The position numbers and the translations under genes are program-made. Below the pieces are notes generated by a model. That model saw only the letters and a list, made by a program, of their open reading frames with translations, searched no databases and was not told the DNA's origin. 64,000 nt of DNA. It comes from Adiantum capillus-veneris (taxonomy: Eukaryota > Streptophyta > Polypodiopsida > Polypodiales > Pteridaceae). The stretch is from NCBI GenBank assembly GCA_014529385.2, contig CM043968.1, positions 28,091,013 to 28,155,012 of the forward strand, written 5' to 3'. Shown piece after piece: positions 59,660 through 64,000 of this stretch (position 1 is its first letter; the number at the start of each line of letters is the position of its first letter).

Positions 59660-59984
59660 AATAACATCACTACAACCTTCGTAATTATGAAAATCTTGAA
59701 ATAAAAGTATGATGAGCTTGACCTATAGGCTAGCCGTTGAGATGCCATGCGTACTGTGTCCACATAAGAGTTGTTTTTGTGTGTTGCTTGAATTGACACG
59801 GTGAATTTGGACTTATATGTAAGATCTGATAGGGTGCTCTCTCATTGCTAGGCGCTCTTGCTCTTTACTATTTTTGTTTTTTTGTGAGTATAAGGCTATA
59901 TATATACATTCCCTAAGATTGGAATTGAGAGGTCAGGGAAAAAGGTTGAGAGGGAAACAAGTGAATGATGGATGTCCACAAACA
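59660..59984 (-). repeat. 3' LTR (outer end undefined) of the gag-protease element
   Basis: On the minus strand TGTTTGTGGACATCC begins right after the polypurine tract, and a TATATATATAG box lies ~85 nt inside, as in an LTR promoter. The far boundary cannot be set because the partner LTR is outside the window. Confidence 0.5.
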
Positions 59985-60000
59985 CTCCCCCCTTCCTTGG
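59985..60000 (-). other. Polypurine tract directly after the protease ORF
   Basis: The minus strand reads CCAAGGAAGGGGGGAG, starting 5 nt after the TGA stop of the 825-codon ORF. There is no room for RT or integrase between them. Confidence 0.75.
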
Positions 60001-60005
60001 GTAGA

Positions 60006-62483
60006 TCATACCGTTTGAAATGAGCTTGTCACCCTTTGAAACCAATTGTTCCAGTTGGTAATAGGTGAGGATTTTTGCCAGTAGTTTTCTATTACCCTAG
60101 GTGCCTCGTCAAGTTGCAAGGGTGTTAAGGTTCTCTCCCAGGATCGAACTTGAAGTGGTTCATCAGGTGATTCTTGAACACTGGGAGGTGTGGATTCTTT
60201 TGTAGCTTCATGGAGGTCCACTACTATAGATGGAGGCTGTGTAGAAGCTTTTACCTCTATGGATGTATTACATGAGGAGCTAGAATCTTCATGGGACTCC
60301 CCCCTTCCTGAGCTAGGTGGAACAAATCGTTCTTTCTTTGGTACCCAAACTAGCTCGGGAGCGGGTGTGTAGCATTCTGTGATTTTTTCCTTTCCACAAT
60401 CATTGATTCGTTTTGGAGCTACGGGATTGGGCTCACTTGGGTCAGGTGATAGGTAAGAGCACAATCTACGTTTTGGCACCCAGATTTGATCATTTCCTTG
60501 ATAGTAGCCTTGGGCTTCCAATAGTCGTTTAGGGATCCATCGCAACATTTTCTTACTTTTCTTGGAGCGAGTGGTACGTTTCTTACAAGGCTTCTGTTTT
60601 TTAGCACTAGCTATGGTCACTAAAGAAGCTTTAGGGACCCACTTGTATGTTTTCTTTGTTACATTAGGATGAGTCTTGTCGGAAGCGATATGCATTGCTT
60701 GTAGCATATTTAAGGGTATAGGCATTTCATCCCCCTCAGGTGTTACCCAGGTCGTCCCCCTATTTCCCCAAGTGTCTATGGTTGATGCTAGGTGGACCCA
60801 ATCCACATTGTCCGACTCAGTCATCCCAGGTAAGATATCCATATAAGGAGAATCTTTGTCAATGTCTGTATCCTTCTTACAAGTGTAACAATATTGTAAT
60901 GGGGCCGAGTGAACTGTGGTGTCAGAGCGATGATCAATAATGGTTTTACTCCCTAAGGGGTGTACCTTACCAGTCACCAAATCCACTCTAAGGACAGAGT
61001 CTTGGAATTGCAAATAGACATGATTTTTAGACCAATCGTGAACCATTTGTGCTTCCCTCATGAATGGTCGTCCTAAAATCATTTCATATGACATAAGGTG
61101 TTTAGAGAAATCCATTACAATGAACGTATGTCGTACCTTGTGTCCTAGAACTTTGATCTTAAGATCCTTGAGCATCCCCATAGGTTTGGCTATGGTACCA
61201 TTTGCCATCTTCACCACAATGTTAGTAACACTGAGGCGGGGTTTTCCCATGGATTCCCAACAATCTTTTGTAACGATGCTAACTCCCGCACCACCATCAA
61301 GAATTCCCTTTATAGTTAATCCCTTGGTAGTGATGAGTAGGGTCGCATTAGACTCGTCGCCTTCAAAATACTGCCCTAATTCGTTAATGGGTACCTCGAT
61401 CATAGACTCGTGTCCATCTAAGTCAAGTGATTGCACATGATTTTCCTCATCAATCATAATCGAGTCAGGCCTATTTGGTTGCACAAACTGCGGTAATCCC
61501 GTTCGTAGCTCTCCGTTAAGGAATGCTCGAAGTGCAAGGAATAACTCAGGATCTCCATACAGCTTTGCTATGATCGTGGTTCGGACCTCAGAAGACATGA
61601 AGTCCACTAGTTTGGCAACATTCATTGGCGTTTTGCAGGGTGTAGGTCCTTGACTAGGAACTGGTGAGGATGGAATCTCATATTCCTCAATGGGATCAGG
61701 TATTCCTTCGTTAAACATCCTTTCCAACAAGAAAGGTGTATGCTCACTTTCTGATGTCCCGTCCTCACTCCCTTCTTGGATGATACTAGATATGGCTAAC
61801 GGTCTATGGTTCATGTGGGGTGGATGAACTTGCGTGGGAAACACTGTGTCATGAATTTTGACATGCATGGGTTCTGGTTCTAGTTTCCTTTGAGTCTTCT
61901 CCACTAAACCTCTTAGATGTTTCACCTGCTCAATCTCGTCTACTGGGTTTGGGTACGTCCCAATCTTCTTTTTATGATTCTTCCCTTTTTGCCCCTGCGG
62001 TTTATCTTGGGGGTCTTGGATTGGATTTGGAAACACTTGTGGTGTTTTCAGAGGCTCTTTATGATTTTCTCTTATTCGGTTTTCATTTGGTTCCATGTTA
62101 CGGTTTTCTTTGTCGGTCTTTCTCTTTGTGGTATTGGTTCTAGTCTCCATTGTCTCGACTGAATCTGAATCATCCTCGAGGTCATTCATATACACGGGGT
62201 CATCTCCTGTTCCTATGTTTGTTTTGGAACTTTGCTTTGAATTTTCCGTATTCTGCGACTTCTTCCTTCGTGTCTTCTTTTTCTTTGCTTGGATAACTGA
62301 AATGGTATCTCTCTCTTCGAGGATATGGCCTGGCCCTTGAAGCATGGACCGTGTAATCGCATAAGCGGGTGCGACGGGTGGTATTGGCGATGTCACACTA
62401 GCAATTTCGACCAAATTTAGGGGTGTGATTTTAGTCGCATTTGGGTTATAGGGGCATTGGGAAATAAGTGATCTATGCCACAA
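60006..62483 (-). CDS. Gag-protease ORF of a non-autonomous gypsy-type element
   Basis: 825 codons, uninterrupted. The N-terminus continues a zinc knuckle begun in the overlapping gag frame, then a long Lys/Glu/Pro-rich linker. A retropepsin domain follows with KGILDGGAGVSIVT (about 390-403; DGG in place of D[ST]G) and EMILGRPFMREAQMV (about 467-481), matching gypsy-type aspartic proteases. The C-terminal third has four W[VI]PK motifs (KWVPK ~613, RWIPK ~649, IWVPK ~668, VWVPK ~712), a repeat whose role is unknown. RT, RNase H and integrase are absent because the polypurine tract follows the stop at once. The intact frame in an otherwise mutated neighbourhood may mean recent origin or selection through complementation. 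Confidence 0.75.
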   Translation of the reverse strand: MWHRSLISQCPYNPNATKITPLNLVEIASVTSPIPPVAPAYAITRSMLQGPGHILEERDTISVIQAKKKKTRRKKSQNTENSKQSSKTNIGTGDDPVYMNDLEDDSDSVETMETRTNTTKRKTDKENRNMEPNENRIRENHKEPLKTPQVFPNPIQDPQDKPQGQKGKNHKKKIGTYPNPVDEIEQVKHLRGLVEKTQRKLEPEPMHVKIHDTVFPTQVHPPHMNHRPLAISSIIQEGSEDGTSESEHTPFLLERMFNEGIPDPIEEYEIPSSPVPSQGPTPCKTPMNVAKLVDFMSSEVRTTIIAKLYGDPELFLALRAFLNGELRTGLPQFVQPNRPDSIMIDEENHVQSLDLDGHESMIEVPINELGQYFEGDESNATLLITTKGLTIKGILDGGAGVSIVTKDCWESMGKPRLSVTNIVVKMANGTIAKPMGMLKDLKIKVLGHKVRHTFIVMDFSKHLMSYEMILGRPFMREAQMVHDWSKNHVYLQFQDSVLRVDLVTGKVHPLGSKTIIDHRSDTTVHSAPLQYCYTCKKDTDIDKDSPYMDILPGMTESDNVDWVHLASTIDTWGNRGTTWVTPEGDEMPIPLNMLQAMHIASDKTHPNVTKKTYKWVPKASLVTIASAKKQKPCKKRTTRSKKSKKMLRWIPKRLLEAQGYYQGNDQIWVPKRRLCSYLSPDPSEPNPVAPKRINDCGKEKITECYTPAPELVWVPKKERFVPPSSGRGESHEDSSSSCNTSIEVKASTQPPSIVVDLHEATKESTPPSVQESPDEPLQVRSWERTLTPLQLDEAPRVIENYWQKSSPITNWNNWFQRVTSSFQTV

Positions 62484-63193
62484 CGATTACATGTGAGTAT
62501 TGGCATTGCAGACGTGCTCCCTTGATTCATTTGCATCTGTGCAGCATTCTTTTGCAGCCTAATAGGGCACTCCGCTACTCGATGTGGTCCACCACACTCG
62601 TAGCATTGAAGAGGTGGCCTCCTAGCCTGGGTGTTGATATTTTGACCTCTGGATGCGAGAGCAGCAGCTTGATAAACCGGCTTGACTTGCCCCCAACAAT
62701 CTTCCATGTAGTATATAGGACACTCTTCCAATGTATCAAGTCCGTAGGCAATACTAGTGTCTATTTCCTCCTCGCAGCCATCTGGATAAGCATTTGATGG
62801 CTCGCAACCCACTTGGTTCATAGGGGCGACTCTTGGATGCGGGGGCTGCGGTCCTAGCACAGGAGGTGGTAGCGGTGTAGCTTGTACAACATTTTGAGGT
62901 CTAGGGACCATGTGTTGCGGTAGTTGCTCAACAGGTGGAGCAGGCATCAATACAGGAGCTCAAGGTGCATCCGTCCAGGCTACAGGTGTTCTATTTGCCA
63001 TCATACGTTTGATCATTAAACAATCCTTAGCTTGGTGACCATACCTACCACATGCGTTGCAAGTTCCATTAAATTTTACCGCTACTTCAAAGTCATCTAG
63101 GAAGTCTGTTACCAAATCCTCCCCCTTCTTTCCTTTAAATGTTGGAAATTCTACACTTGCCATGATTACTGAGAGAGAGCTAGAAAGACACAC
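62417..63193 (-). pseudogene. Gag frame with zinc knuckles, one TGA and a frame change
   Basis: Starting near FPTFKGKKGEDLVTDFLDDF, a typical gypsy gag opening, the frame jumps early to a CCHC knuckle (CNACGRYGHQAKDC), so most of the capsid core seems deleted. A TGA at 62960-62962 interrupts, and the same frame then runs through CYECGGPHRVAEC. A third knuckle starts CNRCGIDH here and its last Cys (SQCP) lies in the 60006-62483 frame, so a -1 shift or a lost base near 62465 would join gag to protease. The two frames overlap by 67 nt. Confidence 0.7.
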
Positions 63194-63245
63194 TGCTTAA
63201 CTTGCAAAAGTTTTTTCTTCTTTACAAGGAGGCGTGTATACCCTC

Positions 63246-63947
63246 TTATACTAGGACATAGATTAAAACTTCAAACGGTACATTGCCTTGTACCAAAGGT
63301 AGGACAAATGGTTGATCTGATGCAAGAACCTCAAAAAATCGCTCCCCACCCAACATGGTGTCAATGACGTGCTGGTAGTGAGCCTTCAAATCCAGTATTA
63401 CCTTGATTGAGCGTACACGTGTTGGTATGTGTGATCTGTCTTGAGGTAGGTTGTACTGATTCATGTGAAGCTTAGAGGTGCTTAGTCACTGTCCAAGCTT
63501 GTGGGAGAGGGTGGTGTTCTTTCCTGAAACAAACTCAGTAGATCCCTAGTTTCTCTAGTGAGAGTGTGAGCCAATGATTCCGTTATCTGTGCTGCAGCAT
63601 CAGGTGCGACTTGAAAACTGACTGTGATAATTACCTCGGTGACTTGAGTTACCCGATTCTCAAAGTAGAATAGTGTTGATTCTCTATTGTGTAGAGCTCC
63701 TTCCATTTTGTTGTTGTGGGTTGGTTGTAGGTTGCGGACATGGTTTCGACCTTCTCCTTCTTCTTCTTGGCACTTGGCCTATGTATATCCACTGGGTTTG
63801 GCGTGTTGGTTGACTCTCCCACTGCAAATCGATTACCGTTATGCCTGGAACTCGAGCTTCGATGGAGATGCGGAGTTCGTCTAGTTGTGCTTGGAGCTCT
63901 TCTTCTTCTGTCGTCCAATTAGCAAATCCTGCTAGCCATTCATCCAT
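63246..63947 (-). pseudogene. 5' coding remnant upstream of gag
   Basis: Overlapping minus-strand frames at 63684-63947 (MDEWLAGFANWTTEEEELQ, acidic, then an Arg run) and 63482-63706 (TQVTEVIITVSFQVAPDAA) appear to be one protein broken by a frameshift near 63690-63720. They probably belong to the 5' coding part of the gag-protease element. No family was recognised, and the 5' LTR lies beyond the window edge. Confidence 0.4.
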
Positions 63948-64000
63948 TCACAATAGTTTAGGGGTTTCAGTCTTGTAAATTGAAGGGTTTCATGAAAAGA

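Overview
This window looks like repeat-rich nuclear DNA from a land plant with a large genome. Coding sequence is split by GT-AG introns. There are plant-type Ty3/gypsy (chromovirus) and Ty1/copia retrotransposons whose primer sites match initiator tRNA-Met (TGGTATCAGA), tRNA-derived SINEs, and long (GA)n/(TC)n tracts. The amount of decayed retroelement and the gag-protease type at the right end would suit a fern or another non-flowering lineage, but nothing visible fixes the species.

Layout. 1-2.6 kb: two convergent decayed intron-containing genes, one with a Ulp1-like (C48) cysteine-protease signature and one of unknown function. 3.0-6.4 kb: a copia LTR fragment and a 2750-bp LTR element with no protein genes, bounded by CCAAT target duplications. 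8.2-17.1 kb: a young, complete chromovirus on the minus strand (TTTGT target duplication, 1.59-kb LTRs almost identical), inserted into older degraded DNA that includes the 3' end of a plus-strand chromovirus at about 17.9 kb. 18.3-19.9 kb: SINE copies, one with 12-bp target duplications, and a duplicated microsatellite.

20.3-24.3 kb holds the only host gene that appears intact: an 11-exon minus-strand gene for a receptor-like cytoplasmic kinase with an N-terminal universal-stress-protein domain. My model closes exactly at 700 codons. A foldback element with a tRNA-like core lies about 620 bp upstream of its start codon.

28.5-42 kb is a retroelement scrapyard: a second, broken copy of the young chromovirus family; two related ~1-kb LTRs in opposite orientations; a DEAD-box helicase fragment lying between LTR pieces; and a copia element whose long frame is interrupted only by three amber stops before it is cut off in reverse transcriptase. 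46.3-53.8 kb is an old chromovirus with 152-bp LTRs and AAAGG target duplications. 56-60 kb has GA-rich LTR sequence and a pseudogene resembling a permuted (beta-order) amino-methyltransferase. 60-64 kb is the 3' part of a gag-protease element in which the polypurine tract directly follows the protease ORF, so reverse transcriptase and integrase are absent.

Only the kinase gene has a plausible cellular role (cytoplasmic signalling). The rest is a nested record of retrotransposition, gene-fragment capture and mutational decay. I have not found a convincing new multi-gene system. The best leads are the methyltransferase-like pseudogene, the gag-protease element with WVPK repeats, the captured helicase fragment, and the unusual exon-3 junction of the kinase gene.
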